From assembly GCF_032854445.1 (NCBI RefSeq), contig NC_088300.1, positions 75,569,005-75,633,004 of the forward strand: DNA of 64,000 nucleotides, given 5' to 3'. This document shows, piece after piece, positions 32,584 through 45,300 of the stretch (positions are counted from its first letter, which is position 1; each line of letters begins with the position of its first letter). The notes under the pieces were generated by a model, which searched no databases, had not been told where the DNA came from, and saw nothing but the letters and a program-made list of their open reading frames with translations. The stretch is from Liolophura sinensis (taxonomy: Eukaryota; Mollusca; Polyplacophora; Chitonida; Chitonidae). The position numbers were made by a program, and so were the translations under genes.

Positions 32584-35500
32584 ATGCCACCCTCCAAGGT
32601 AAACCTGCGAGTTACTCGTTCCACAAGTGCCAGTAGAAGTAAAGTTGTGAGAAATAAAAAAGTTCCACACAAGTGAGTAAATTTGTGTAAAACTGATTTG
32701 GTATGGTGATAGAATGGTATTTTTACTGTTAGATTACCAATAACCTAGCCTTTTACAAGTAATGTACTTGTACTTCAAAGAGAAATATTATTGCTAAAAA
32801 CAGGCTGTCGTAAGAATAACCTGTGATGCCCGTAAACATTGGTGACACATCTGTTATGTTCAGCTCTGCACGCCATCAGGCATTGACTTAGATGAGATTT
32901 CATGTCACACAGTGACAGTCATGTAGAGCTCCTGAAGTTGTTGAAACCATGTTTTGAAATTGGTCGACTGCACGTGAATTGGCTCAAGTTGGAAATTCCA
33001 TTCTTTGAAAATGTATTATTTTGGAGGTAGGTAAAAGTTAGCCAAGGAAATACTTTGCTAACAAGCAACACAGTTAACACAAATGTGTTTTTACAGGTGT
33101 AGAAATTGTGATGTGAAACATTCCCCTTTATGAGCATAATTTTGTCTAATCACTAGAAAGAAGGGAAAGATTTGAGGTGGCCTTTCTCAGAGCGTTTCAT
33201 TTTTAAAACTCCTTGGCTTAGGATCCATGTCAAGGTTACAAGCTTACGAACACCGGGAGACTACTGTAGATCTTCAGTGTTTCAACCACTAAAGCTCGTT
33301 TTCCAGTGGAATTTATACGTATAATTATTGTGAAAATAATGCTAAAAATTATTTGTCTGTGTTCTTAAGATGGAAGCTTCATAAATTGTGTGAAATTATA
33401 TCTCTACACACAGTAGAATGTTTCAAAATATTGTTTGCAGAGTGTGGTTGAAAACGTTGAGCAATTAGGGGTAGGTCTCTCAGAATATTGATCAGTGAGT
33501 AGAAAGAGACAAATAAGGCCATTATTAAAACTATTTTGATAGAGGTGACCCGAGAAAAAAAGAGCGTTACTTCAGAGCTTTTGACAGAATTTCCTTCTTT
33601 TTTTCAGTTTTCCTGTCAATGCTCTTTTTCATAAACCAGAATGAAAAAAAAATAAATCCCTAGCCATTTTTTCTTCAAAAGGGTTGGGTCACGCCCAACA
33701 GAGAATTTTTTAAGTATGGCCTAATGAAGGAAACTACTACAAATTGTACATGTTTTTTATGCACGTTTCAATTCTGTCCCACACCCTTTTTTTTCCCCTC
33801 GCCACTGATCAATATGCATCTCGTATTGTCTGTGGTATTCTTGTTGCAGACACCCCGGTAAGGCTAATCACGCACCGAGTCCTGGGTGGGTGTCAGGCCA
33901 TGCAGACCTTTTCCAGGTGCCACTCTCTCCAAGGAGACCAAACACCAGAAGGTCAGTTTGAATACATGTGCTTTGTATGGCGAAGATTATGAGGCTTGGG
34001 GACCCTTGTTGGCTTATTCAACTAATGTGTCACTCTCGCCACAGCCCTTTCACTTTGGCTAGAGATTTCATGACCTTGAACCCAGGTTTTGCTGGTTTGA
34101 CTGTGGCTTATTGTGTGGAGGTTAGACAGGTACCTGGTGAAGAGTGATGGTCTCTCCGGACGCCTTCCACAAATCTGACCTTCTATTGTAAAAGGTGGTA
34201 GAAGTCCAATATTCTCATGTGCAACATTAACATCAGTCAAACACATGTAGATCAGTTATTGTGGTATTCCAAATTCATGTTATCTTCCAATATTTTACGT
34301 TTTCCTTTTGGTGGTTCATGTTTTTCTAATGCATATATTCAGATATTAGCTAGGCCTGAAAAAGCTGTAGCAGTATACATGTTTCAGTTTCATGTTGTGT
34401 ACATATAGTTGACTCAGTGCCATGATTGGGCTGATCATTCAAAGAAAAGGCTAAATCATTTTGCTAATGTTGATCCTTGTGGCTTGTCTTCTGCAGGTCA
34501 TCTATGTACCAGAAAGTATCCAGTCCGTCCAGGTACAAGAATGCCAAGATTCCAGGATTCAACTGTCGACATGTCAGGCAGGCTAAAAACTCGACTTACA
34601 CTTCTCCTAGCCACCAAGGTGTGATGACACGGTCACGGAGATCATCAATGTTTCTGGCCAACGCCACGCCCTTGTTTCTGACCCCTATGTCGCCAAAGCC
34701 TGCCAGTGAGAATGTACAGCCGCTGCGCTCTGGCAGCAAGAAAAGTGTCAAAGGCTCTACCTCCTCCAAAACATCCAAGTTGTCCAAAACAACTATCTCC
34801 TCGTCCAAAACAACTATCTCCTCCAAAGTTTCTTTGTCGTCTGACAAGTCCCAGAACAATTTAGTGTTTCGGGAACCAGTCAACGTCTTGTCAACCTACA
34901 CATTTGCAGGAGACCACATGGGGGAGATTCCGGTTGAAGAGACGCTGGAGGAAACTGTGTCTGGCTCCACAACACAGTCCAATCCCTCTGCAGTACCCAT
35001 GTCATCACTGTTAACATCCAGCACATCCTCCACAAAATCTCTAACTGTCGTCTCAAAGATGTCGGAAACACGCTCAGAATCCACAGATTCCTTGTTCCCA
35101 CAAAAGTCTGCTGTGACATCACTAACGATGGAGCCTGCAGAAGAGTTCATCTTTCCTAGCATGAGTGACACAGAAATCAGTTTTAATGCCAGCAGGAATG
35201 AGCTCCCTCCAACGCCGCGCTCCAAGCGCTTCCTGGAGGCCGTAGAAGCGTCTCCTGCTCCTGTAGCAACACGCAGTTTTCACCCGCCCTCTTCAGCAAA
35301 GAAGCTAAAACTCTCTTACCCAACAACCACAATCTCAGAAAAGCTCGTCACGAGGTACGAGAAGAGAGCAGATCTGGATAACAATGTCAGCTCTGATTTG
35401 TCAGATTCGTTCTGTATCATCCCAAAAAGTACATCACAGACAACTCCATCGCGTAGCTTAAGAGAGATGTCTTTGAGAGACATTTCCAACTGCTCAAGTC

Positions 35501-35703
35501 GCCTGGACAGTTCCACCCGCCTGGACACTTTCCAAACCCCGGTGGCTCAGAAAAGCTTGCTTGATACAGAGAGTATCTTTGAAACACCTCAGCATTCATT
35601 TGAGGAAGAAGAAAATAGTGAAAACGTATCGAAGGGGAATGATAGTGTGGAAGCAGTAGACCTCACACAACCTTCCTCCAGCAGCAGATGTGTTATTCTG
35701 TAA
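32584..35703 (+). CDS. unidentified Ser/Thr/Pro-rich protein with CDK-type sites and C-terminal CVIL
   Basis: Three coding exons in agreeing phase: 32584-32672, 33850-33951, 34497-35703, giving 465 residues. A non-coding first exon probably ends at 31264. The start MPPSKVNLRVTRSTSASRSK follows an AG acceptor closely, and no earlier in-frame start is needed. The protein looks mostly disordered and very rich in Ser and Thr. Its N-terminus is basic. Proline-directed sites with a following basic residue recur (TPMSPK, PPTPRSKR, FQTPVAQK, LSPRR), and the C-terminus is acidic (FEEEENSEN) before SSSSRCVIL. C-V-I-L fits a CaaX prenylation signal (Leu favours geranylgeranylation). The gene is head-to-head with Ki-67 and shares an E2F-type promoter, so a role in dividing cells is plausible (inference). 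I do not recognise the family. Confidence 0.75.
34030..34190. mobile_element. possible SINE fragment in intron
   Basis: The segment with 'gtgtggaggttagacaggta' and 'gtgatggtctctccgg' looks like a dispersed repeat type seen in bivalve introns. There is no second copy in this window to confirm it. Confidence 0.25.
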
Positions 35704-36056
35704 AATCTAACATTGGTGGTAAACTGAGCTACATTTTTCTTCTAGCAGTTGTGTATACAGAGCTTTTGTGTCTGACTTTTGTGCTACTGCGGTAGAAACA
35801 CATTCATACATGTGCATGTATACATGTATATGGTATGTGCATGTATACATGTATATGGTATGTGCATGTATTATATATAGAGGCACATGAGTGTCATATA
35901 TTCAGTTAAAAGTTAAAAGTTAAGAAAGCTGTCACATGGTAGAGTGATGTCATTGCATTGGAGAATCTTCTTTTCATGGTGAACGTGAGAGAACAGCTCA
36001 CACAAAGTCCAGTAACCATCATGTGTGACTGTCTTTTTGCTTTCCTGCTGTTCAGA

Positions 36057-36186
36057 ACCCCCACTGGCACCTCTGTGTGAGTCAGACCCCTCCCCACTCC
36101 CACTAGATCCTCTTTGGTTCAGAGCCCCCTACCAGCATATCTCAGCTGGTGTCTTCACCTCTAACACAGAGGTACCCTTTTGTCAG
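36057..36186 (+). CDS. orphan exon-like open block
   Basis: Lies between a good acceptor (ctttcctgctgttcag) and a consensus donor (CAG|GTAAGT). One open frame reads 'PPLAPLCESDPSPLPLDPLW' followed by FRAPYQHISAGVFTSNTEVPFCQ, with phase 1 in and phase 0 out. I could not join it in frame to the gene upstream. It may be an alternative exon or a relic. Confidence 0.25.
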
Positions 36187-36659
36187 GGTAAGTCTCTGGC
36201 ATGTAACAGATGGAGATCCAGCTTTTAGCACACACCAGATTGCACATATACACTATCATTCTCATTATTTTATTCATGTGTTACATTATTGTAACAAGTA
36301 AGCGTATTTTCATGGTGTGAACAGTTCACATGGTCCTTTCAAAGGGTGTGTAGTGTAGTGTAGTGTAGACTTGCAACTGTAATTGTCAAGCCAGATTTGT
36401 TCATAAGTTTATGATAGTAACATGGTATTCTATTCATATGTATGCACATGTATATTGTAACTGTAGTTTATGTGTTAGAACTATAGTGCTACAATTTGAC
36501 CAAGGTGTATTGGGATGTTGTTTAACAATGGCTCTTAAGATTTTGAGCAGTAAATAGGACCAATAGGAGGCATGGTCATTCACACCTGTACAGTCATTAC
36601 AAGTATATGTATATAAATGTAGTTTGTCCATACAGTGTGAGTTTGTGTGGAATGGATGT

Positions 36660-37050
36660 AATCCATGCTTACACAGTTTTGTATCATGAATACAGGCCTG
36701 TGTGGCTTACACAGTTTTGTACCATGAATACAGGCCTGTGTGGCTTACACAGTTTTGTACCATGAATACAGGCCTGTGTGGCTTACACAGTTTTGTACCA
36801 TGAATACAGGCCTGTGTGGCTTACACAGTTTTGTATCATGAATACAGGCCTGTGTGGCTTACACAGTTTTGTATCATGATTACAGGCCTGTGTCGCTTAC
36901 ACAGTTTTGTACCATGAATACAGACTAGCGTGGCTTACAGTTTACAGTTTTTACAGATTTTTGTATCATGAATGCAGGCTAGCATGGCTTACAGAGTTTT
37001 GTATCATGAATACAGGCTTCAGTGGCTTACACAGTTTTGTATCACAAATA
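36660..37050. repeat. 38-bp minisatellite, about 9-10 units
   Basis: The unit is 'cttacacagttttgtaccat' plus 'gaatacaggcctgtgtgg'. The central units are nearly identical, and units degrade toward 37.0 kb. Confidence 0.93.
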
Positions 37051-38697
37051 CCGTCAGGCTCTTCAACAGGCAGCTGTGTACAAAACTAGTTTTTGTTATA
37101 ACCTACCTGGTGGTATGAATAAAACTCATCTTACAACAACTCATCTCATCAACAACACTGTTTTCTTTCTCAGCTACAGTAAATGGCACAAAATTTTGCA
37201 CCAAAAAGCGAAATTGTTTAAGGCAAGCGTAAAAAAAAATTATTGCTTTTGGTGCAGAAACTTACATTTTGTCCTGGGATATCCTCCTGCTGTGGGATAT
37301 CCTCTACTGTGCAAATAAACCTCCAAAAAACATTTTTAACATCAATAAAACCCTGAGGGTGGTAAAATGAGCGACTTAGTCATGGATGAAATTTTAGACC
37401 ATTTACCACACCTTGTGTAAACATTACCAGTTTTTATATAGTTAATGCCTGGTTTTATATGCATGGGGTAGTGATCATGTGTTGGTCACAGTTCACCTTT
37501 ATTGTCACAATCATTAATGGCCTGCTACATTTCTGAATATCTCTCTTGAAATACCGGTACCTACAACCAACTTGGCAAATACGCAGTGTTTTCTGATGTT
37601 CAAAAGCATCAATCTCTACTATGAAAAAAAGCTAACAGAAAAAGGATTGGGTTAGTTTTAGGTTCTGGTTCTGACAAAAAAAACAGTTTCATGTAAACCA
37701 GGGAGATTTACTCAAGCCATGATAGTAGAGTGCAGATGAAGATGGAGCACATTTTGCCTGGGACACCCACCATGTCTTATCTCTGCTACTTTCTCTGGAC
37801 TATACTGGTGTAAGACTGGGGTTGTATGCGTGACAACTTGACCACTGGCCACAATTTGGTTTACACTACTTATAAGCTCTGTTAAGTAAACACAAACCCA
37901 TGAGTGCTAAGTAAAATGCAATAGTGTTCATAGTTTGGGCATCTGTATTCCTCACAAGGAGCAGGTGATAACACAGAGCAAAATGGGCAAATTGCTGATT
38001 TTTGGCGATTGCTTAAGTTTAAAAGAATAGACATCACCTTTTATTTTTGTGGTGTTGCATAACTGAGTTATTACTGTTAATAGCAAAATCAAGCACACTG
38101 AGAAAATCAAAAGCGCTGCCATGTTATCAACTTTAACAAACAAGTCATAAGTAAAACCTATGACACATGAACGCAGCTGTTTCTGCTGAAGTCACTCACC
38201 CTGTTCTGCGTTTCAGCCATAAGGGCATGCATGGGGTAGGAGTGATGTGACATCGTATCTCTTATTTCTATAACTGGCTCCCACATCTCTAACAAATATG
38301 GACATATTAATTGTTGTCTCTTCTTATAAAATACTGCAGTAGGCCTACTTTCATTTTTTATGCTAAATTATTAAATGAGCTCACTCTTTGGGTCACATGA
38401 CTAGAGCACTGGCGGTAAAAACCAAGGGTATTTAACCCAGGCAAGATAGACCTTAAATAAGATGTTAGCTTAAAACATGAAAAATACAGCTATCTGGTCA
38501 GAAATTATTTCTTGAAACATACTGGTAATAACAATGTGCCTAACCTTGAAATAGTTTCATATGTAATACTACAGTACTTTAGAAGAGAAGACAATTATTA
38601 CAACCTTAACTCTTTCAGATGTGGAATAGAAACACACCTTAAAGAGCTAATTTAGTGTCAAGACTTGTATGTCCTAAAAGCAATGTTAAATGACAGA

Positions 38698-38901
38698 AGG
38701 ATCGAGATAGTCGCAATGACTCGGCTGTGAGTTCAAGTCAGCGCATGCTAGCTTCCTCTCCGGCCGTATGTGGGAAGGTCTGCCACCAACTTGAAGATGG
38801 TCGTGGGTTTCGCCGGGTTCTGCCCGGTTTCCTCCCACCATAATGTTGGCCGCCATCGTATAAGTGAAATATTCTTGAATACGGCGTGAAACTCCAATCA
38901 A
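38698..38901 (+). mobile_element. SINE family 1 copy
   Basis: Has a B-box-like 'gtgagttcaagtca' then 'gctagcttcctctccggccg', 'gatggtcgtgggtttcgccg', 'cctcccaccataatgttggc' and 'gtgaaatattcttgaatacg'. The A-box end is eroded. Confidence 0.85.
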
Positions 38902-39235
38902 CTAAGAGACATTTGCAATTCGGGAACGCCACTACACTCGCCATAACAGAGCAGCCGTCATCAAATCAGCACCCTATGAGCAGACAGTGGCCGTGATATT
39001 TCTGCTCTTCACGGCCAATAAAACGGCAACCTTTCAAAAACACTTTTTACTTGGCGTTTTCAGTTTCTCCATTGTTTTTACTAGAAGTTACTGCGAATGG
39101 GGACACGATTTTCAATGTAAAATTTCAATGAAACCGACATTTAATGAAGCAAGCATGCTGCCGTTAGGTTAAAACATGAGCTGTTGAGTGAAAATTAGCA
39201 CTCAGCTCCCGAGATCCCGCGACATACCTGTTGAA

Positions 39236-39246
39236 AAGATGGCGGC
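39236..39246 (+). promoter_or_regulatory. YY1-like element upstream of WDR91
   Basis: AAGATGGCGGC matches the YY1 consensus and lies about 150 bp 5' of the WDR91 start. A second AAAATGGCGGC overlaps the start codon itself (39383-39393). Such sites are common just downstream of the transcription start in housekeeping genes. Confidence 0.4.
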
Positions 39247-39385
39247 CTTCTGAGAGACGAAATTGACTTATAAATAAATCTAAATCCCCGAATGCACTGT
39301 ATAAATTCCTGTCATTGAAACCAAGTTCAAGTTATACTACAAGCACGATCCAGGCAGTAAACGGCCCCGCGGCAGGTGCTCGAAA

Positions 39386-42300
39386 ATGGCGGCGGTGGCG
39401 AATCGAATGGATGAGCTTGTCACAGATTATCTGCTATTTCGTGGATTAACTGGAAGCTTAAGGACTTTGGAAACGGAACTTAAAAATGATAAGGAGAAAG
39501 GCCTCAGGGTAAGATATTGTGACTCGCATTTCCGTCATAATTGCTGGAAACGTCCAAGATGACAGAAACACATTTGTCTAATATAACGAAATTTGATCAC
39601 CGGATAAACATGTCTGTTATACGCTTGACAGCTGTGGAAGGTTGCCAGTAGGTTAGGACAACTTTGAGGGCAAATGACATCTCCCCATATTTGGTTTTCA
39701 ATCAGTTCGATTTAAAAACTCAGTTGACTAGTTCTCGTAAGACCTGGATTACAGTAACATCACCTAGGCATGTAGACGTGCATGATATCGGTACTTCTTT
39801 TTGGACAGTCTTGATTATTCTGCGAGAGCTAAAAACACAACTTCTTGGAAAATTTCCGAACTCTGAATCAAGACCATGTATTTAACCAATCATAGACTGG
39901 ATGAAGTTCTGCAGGATATCACACACATTGATATATAGGCCTACAAATGTTTAGTCATACCAAGAGTGAAACGAAACATGATGTCATGAAAAGGAGCTGC
40001 AGAATATGTCGCGTGTGGGTTGCATTTTTTAGTTGCATTGATACGAGGCTTTGTATTAGCAATATTAAACAACAGAAAATGAAGATAACATGAAATTGCG
40101 AGGTTGTTGGTCAGATTTTTCTTTGCAATAGCATAAATACAATGGTTGGGTCATACCAAGGACTTTAAAAATGGTACCTGTTGCTGCCTTGTTTGACACC
40201 CAGCTCTGAGGGGTTAAAGCAAAGGAGACACGACTGAATTGCCCATTGTGAGCATAATGTGACTGGGTGTCATGTCTGTTGTCTTCAGCAGGATACTGCT
40301 GAAATGACTCCTCATCGTCATATGACTAAAAAATTGCCAAGTACAAACTCTCATAGCTGCACCAGTCAGATCAGAATTGCATTTTTGCAGCTGTTCCTTA
40401 CATGTGCTCTGTTATCAACTGACCAGAAAGCTTTACAGTGACCCAAAAAGTATGTATTATTTGTACCCACCAGACAGATATCTCATAACCCATTATGAAA
40501 TGTAATATTCAAGGTACAGAACTATATAAATACATGTATGTCTACCATGAAGTGTTAAACATTTCTTTTTCTTTGTGATGTATTTTGCCCAACTTTGACA
40601 CATAATGTTGATAATTTAACTATGATTAAATTTCAGGTGGACAAAATCGTCGAACAAATTCAAGGTTTTATTACAACCTATGATCTATCAGCTTTGAGAG
40701 AGTGTTGGTCATATCTCAGTAACAAATTCTTCAATCGGCTTGAGCAGAAATACATGAACAGTGTTCGTAAGCTGGAGGTGGGGCTGTTTAAGTACTATTT
40801 GGTGAATGCCTCACAAAATAACCGAACTGACAAAGTGAGAGAGTTCTTTGAAGTGATGACACCAGAGCTCCAGAATCAGTCTGAATTTAAGGAATGGTTC
40901 AGTAAGTCATTGTGACCTTCTTTTGTTGCAGTATACATACATTTATGTACATATCATTTCACTGTTTCTGTACTTTTAAACTGAAGATTCCTCATTCCAC
41001 ACTGAGTTACCACAGGTGTGGTAACTGCACAAACAATATCTTCACACCAAAGACTATAGCAATTAATTTCTGACATGTAGTGATCTCTTGACAGTTCAGT
41101 GGCTTTCAAACATATTATGAAAAATATTATGAAGTAATTAAAGGATCTTGAAAAAGTACATGTATCTACATGGCATACAGGTAAATATAAACTCATGGAA
41201 TTTCTCCCCAGCCACTGCTTTGCTGTACGTAATATAGAATGGTCATTAGTTGCTGAGAAATCATGTGATGTGTGATTTACTAAAAGTAACTTACCCCAAT
41301 TCCTCAACTTTTTCACATATGAAATACTAACTTTCAGTGCATTTTATGCACATTTTTAATTTAATTTTGGAGACAAAACTACATTGGTTGGATTGATGAG
41401 TTGCAGGGCTTCACAAAAAGTATAATTTTATCAATCAACACAGAATAATGCCTTCAGAATATGCTTAAATAAACACTTTGCAAACATGCGAAAAGGTTGA
41501 AGAATTGCAGTAATATGATTTTTTTTACTAACTTACTACATGTATATAGATGCCATGAAAATATTTGTGATTTCCTGTGACTGATAATGTGAAGCCGCTT
41601 GTTGCTAGAGCAATTGCTAGAAAGAGTTTAGTTTGATTTACAGATGTATCTTTATCTGCTTTGTGTATATTGTTCTCTGTATTTCCTGTCTTCAGCTCTG
41701 CCCTTTATTCGCACACCAGAAGAGAACAGCAGTTTTGCTATATACTTTACACGTCAGTGGCAAGACACGTTTTTCCTCTCCTTCCACAATTTTATAAGCG
41801 TCATGCTCCAAGCCATGCGTATCCTTTAATGTCATTGTTTGGTTTTGTGGACTAAATGTTGTTTTGGTTTAAGGAAAACTACTTCCTGATTGTAAATAGA
41901 GACACATGGCATAGCGTGAAGGAATGAATGATTATGGCTTAACACCACATCAGCAATATTTCAGCCATATCGTGGCAAGTGGCATAGCTTGAAGTTATCA
42001 GACTGTATTTCCAGTACTTTGTGGTGTGTGTGGAGGGGTTTGTAAAGGCAAGTGATGAGCAATTCCATTCTTCCACCAGATTTATGATTGTCACAAATGA
42101 AAATGGCCGATTATGTTGCATTTCCTTAATTTCAATACAGCTGCTCCAGTATTGTTAACATTCGAACAAGACCAGAAGAAAATGAGGGCTTTGAGGGAAG
42201 AAAATGAGTCTTTAAAAGCTCAGGTGATACCATGCATGCAAAGTCTCTGGCAGCAATTAAGATTAATCTAACCTGTGTGCAGTATTTTCTTTGAAAACCC

Positions 42301-45300
42301 ATGTGAGATTATAAACGAATCGGGTTGTCAATGAATGCCTGGTTATATCCATTGAATATAAACTGTTCTGCGTGAGGGTCTTGAACTTTGTCACTTGTAG
42401 CATGGGTGTGCCTTTAATGTATGGCAAAATGTTTTTAGAACAAGTTCTTCCTGAGTGTCGATGTCCATGACAAAGCAATTGTCCTGATCATTTATCCAGC
42501 CAATCCAGAAGGCCAGAGTTTTCCGAACAAACATATTCAAAGTTTCACACAGATTTGCCTTTTCTCTTTTCACAGATTCGTAATCATCCAGACTTTCAGA
42601 CTAAGTCTCGTAGCCAAACTGTCACAAATCCCATGGAACTAATGGATGATTTCTTCTCAATATCAGGGTAAGATGTTGAACTTTTTTAGGAATCAGTTGC
42701 TCGTGGTATATTCACGACTTGGTTAATTAAACCTGGAGGTTTTCAGGTAGCCTGGGAAGAGAGATGTTTTATACCAGGCACTCTGCTTTCCTTTGTTGAT
42801 AAACTTTAGTGAAAAAATCCTTCATTGCAGCATCTAACACCAGTGAAATAAATAAATCTGTACATAAAATCTCATTTTCTGTTTCATTCAAGTATCATTC
42901 TGTAAGGAAATAACCGTAGATGTAGTGCAGATGCTGTTGTATGAAATCTGGGCACTGTGATAATGAAGCTTTGTTTTATCTTGTTCTTCTTCAGAGATGT
43001 TGCTGAGCAGGAAACACAGTCAAAGGCCAGAAGCGAAAAGAAGTTCTTCCAGTTTCCTTCCTCTCCACTAATGCGGAAGTCTACAAACTCCAAGCCAGCT
43101 GTCAACTCTGATGGAAATAGATCAGGTCAGGGTCTAGGGTCAGATAGTCGAGCAGAATCTGAGAAGGAAGACGTCCAGCCGACTAGCGGTAGAATTAGGA
43201 GTACACTCCAGGGCCAAGGCCAGCGCTCAGGACAGGTGCTGCCTCCTACCAGCGATTACCCCCAGGGGCAGGTAACAAGGAATACTCCTGTGACAACCCC
43301 AGAACTGAGACATAGAAAAGCAGAAGAGAATGGGAAACAGAAAAGAGAAAAGAAAATGGAGGAGTTTGACAGGCAGAGGAAAGAGCTGTTTGGTGCCCCC
43401 AAACCTGATATCAGGAAACCAAAAGATAAGGTAAGCAGCCATTTCTCCCAAGTCTTTTACATTTTATAAAGTAATGTTCATTATAAGTGCTTGACTTAAA
43501 GGCCAAAACTGGTTGGGCATGAAATGCACAACTGCTGTTCTTTGTGTCAGCTCTAAGCAAGTCAACACCAACATGCAGTCAAATGAGAATATAAATAATG
43601 TCTTGTGTCATAGTTTGAAAATGATTTCTTCATTTTGCTGGATGTCAGGGTTTGATCAATATATCCGTTATGTTTTGCTAATAGAGCTTACTCCTGATAT
43701 TACCAAGGATTCATTATTGCCTGCAACTCCCCTCTAAATGTTATATTTATGTTTGTGGACAGAGAAACAGTGTGAGTGACACCCCAGTATCTCAGAACCG
43801 GCCAGATGCCCCTGGGGAGAGTAGTAGCACCAACACTGAACCCTCCCCATCCTCACTCACAGAGACCAGGGACAGGGGCATGGGGCAAGATCACAGTAAG
43901 ATATATACTTCTCCTTTTCATTTCAGTTACAGTGTATTTAAGGATTGTCCAGAATGTTTTGTGGGTTAATTGAGGTACAGACATAGGAAAACCCTTACAT
44001 ATGCACACACACAAAATTATTTGTACACGTCCATACAGGTGTACTTGAAATTAGTTACAGTACAAATCATGTCAGAAATTTTGCATCTCTCATGGGCATG
44101 ACTCACCAAAAGTTGATTTGGAATAGGACTGTACTATTTTACCAAAGGCATTCGTGCACTTCTTATATCATATTATAAATGTTAACAGCAATATTATATG
44201 TTGTGATATGAACTTAAACCTGACAGTGCAGTATGGACTACATCTGCATCAACACTTCATTTGTGTCATGGCTAGACAGAACATTAGCGTATTTTGACAG
44301 TTTGATCTGCCAGCCGTCCTAATGTTAGTGGGCATGCGCAGTGCTGACTAATGTGCACCTGATAAATTTGTCTTTGCCTAAGTGCAGACCACATATAACA
44401 TCTTTGTGAATGTTAAATTGACTAAAACTTACAAACACCTTATTTTATTTAAAGGATGTAGTTGAACCATCTGAAACATGCATGCTAATTTTTTTTGCTG
44501 TGTTACAGACGTCACTTAATATTGTCACTTGTTGATATTTACAGCAACTGAATGTCCATTTCTTCTACTCAGTCAGGTCAGTATATTACTATTTGTCCTC
44601 AAACTTTAAGATACATATCAGCAGCATTCTTAAAATTGATCAACTTTGAGGAGGCTTTAATACAGGAAGGGAAAATTTTAGGTATGTGCAACAACTTTAC
44701 TTTTGTATTTTGGTGTAAAGTTCTTTGTTTTGGCATAAGGTGAAGTTTGCTAAATCAGGTGATTGTTTTTGATAAACCCATTGTTACATGGCTTATAAAA
44801 GTACTTGGTACAGTGGTTAGCATGCTAGTGCAGCACAATGACTCAGAGGCCTTTCACCAATGTGATCGCCTCTCACTAGTGTAGTCCAGTTCATGCTGAC
44901 TTCCTCAGATGGCCATGGAGAGTTCGTTTTCCACCCTTGCTGTGACTTCAAGTCCTGCTCATGCTGGCTTCTTCTCCAGCCATACATGTGAAGGTCTGCC
45001 AACAACCTGCAGATGTTCGTGGGTTTCCCCTGGGCTCTGCTCGGTTTCCTCCCACCATAATGCTCTCCGCCATGTTATAAATGAAATATTCTTGAGTAAG
45101 GCATAAAACACCAATCAAACAAATCAAATAAACAAACGTTTTCCACCTACCATAATGTTGGCTGTTGTTGTATAAGTGAAATATTCTTGACTATGATGTA
45201 AAGCACCAATCAAAATTAAAGCTGTTATCCAACAGCATTGCCGGAGTTCACGCCACTAGTCTTTTGCCACTTCTGGTGGCCTGGTGTTTCTAGTTCATGA

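Larger units (their letters stand above)
35704..39385. other. intergenic region between the CVIL gene and WDR91
   Basis: Holds a short (TGTGCATGTATACATGTATATGGTA)-type repeat at about 35812-35868, an orphan exon-like block (36057-36186), a 38-bp minisatellite (36660-37050), a SINE (38698-38901) and the WDR91 promoter. No further gene is recognised. Confidence 0.5.

Noticed and set aside
35401-35703. Identification of the plus-strand gene next to Ki-67 as sororin, borealin or GTSE1
   Set aside because: Size and CDK sites are suggestive, but no diagnostic motif of these families is present.
36660-37050. Direct repeats resembling a CRISPR array
   Set aside because: The units are contiguous with no unique spacers, and the sequence is a eukaryotic nuclear genome.
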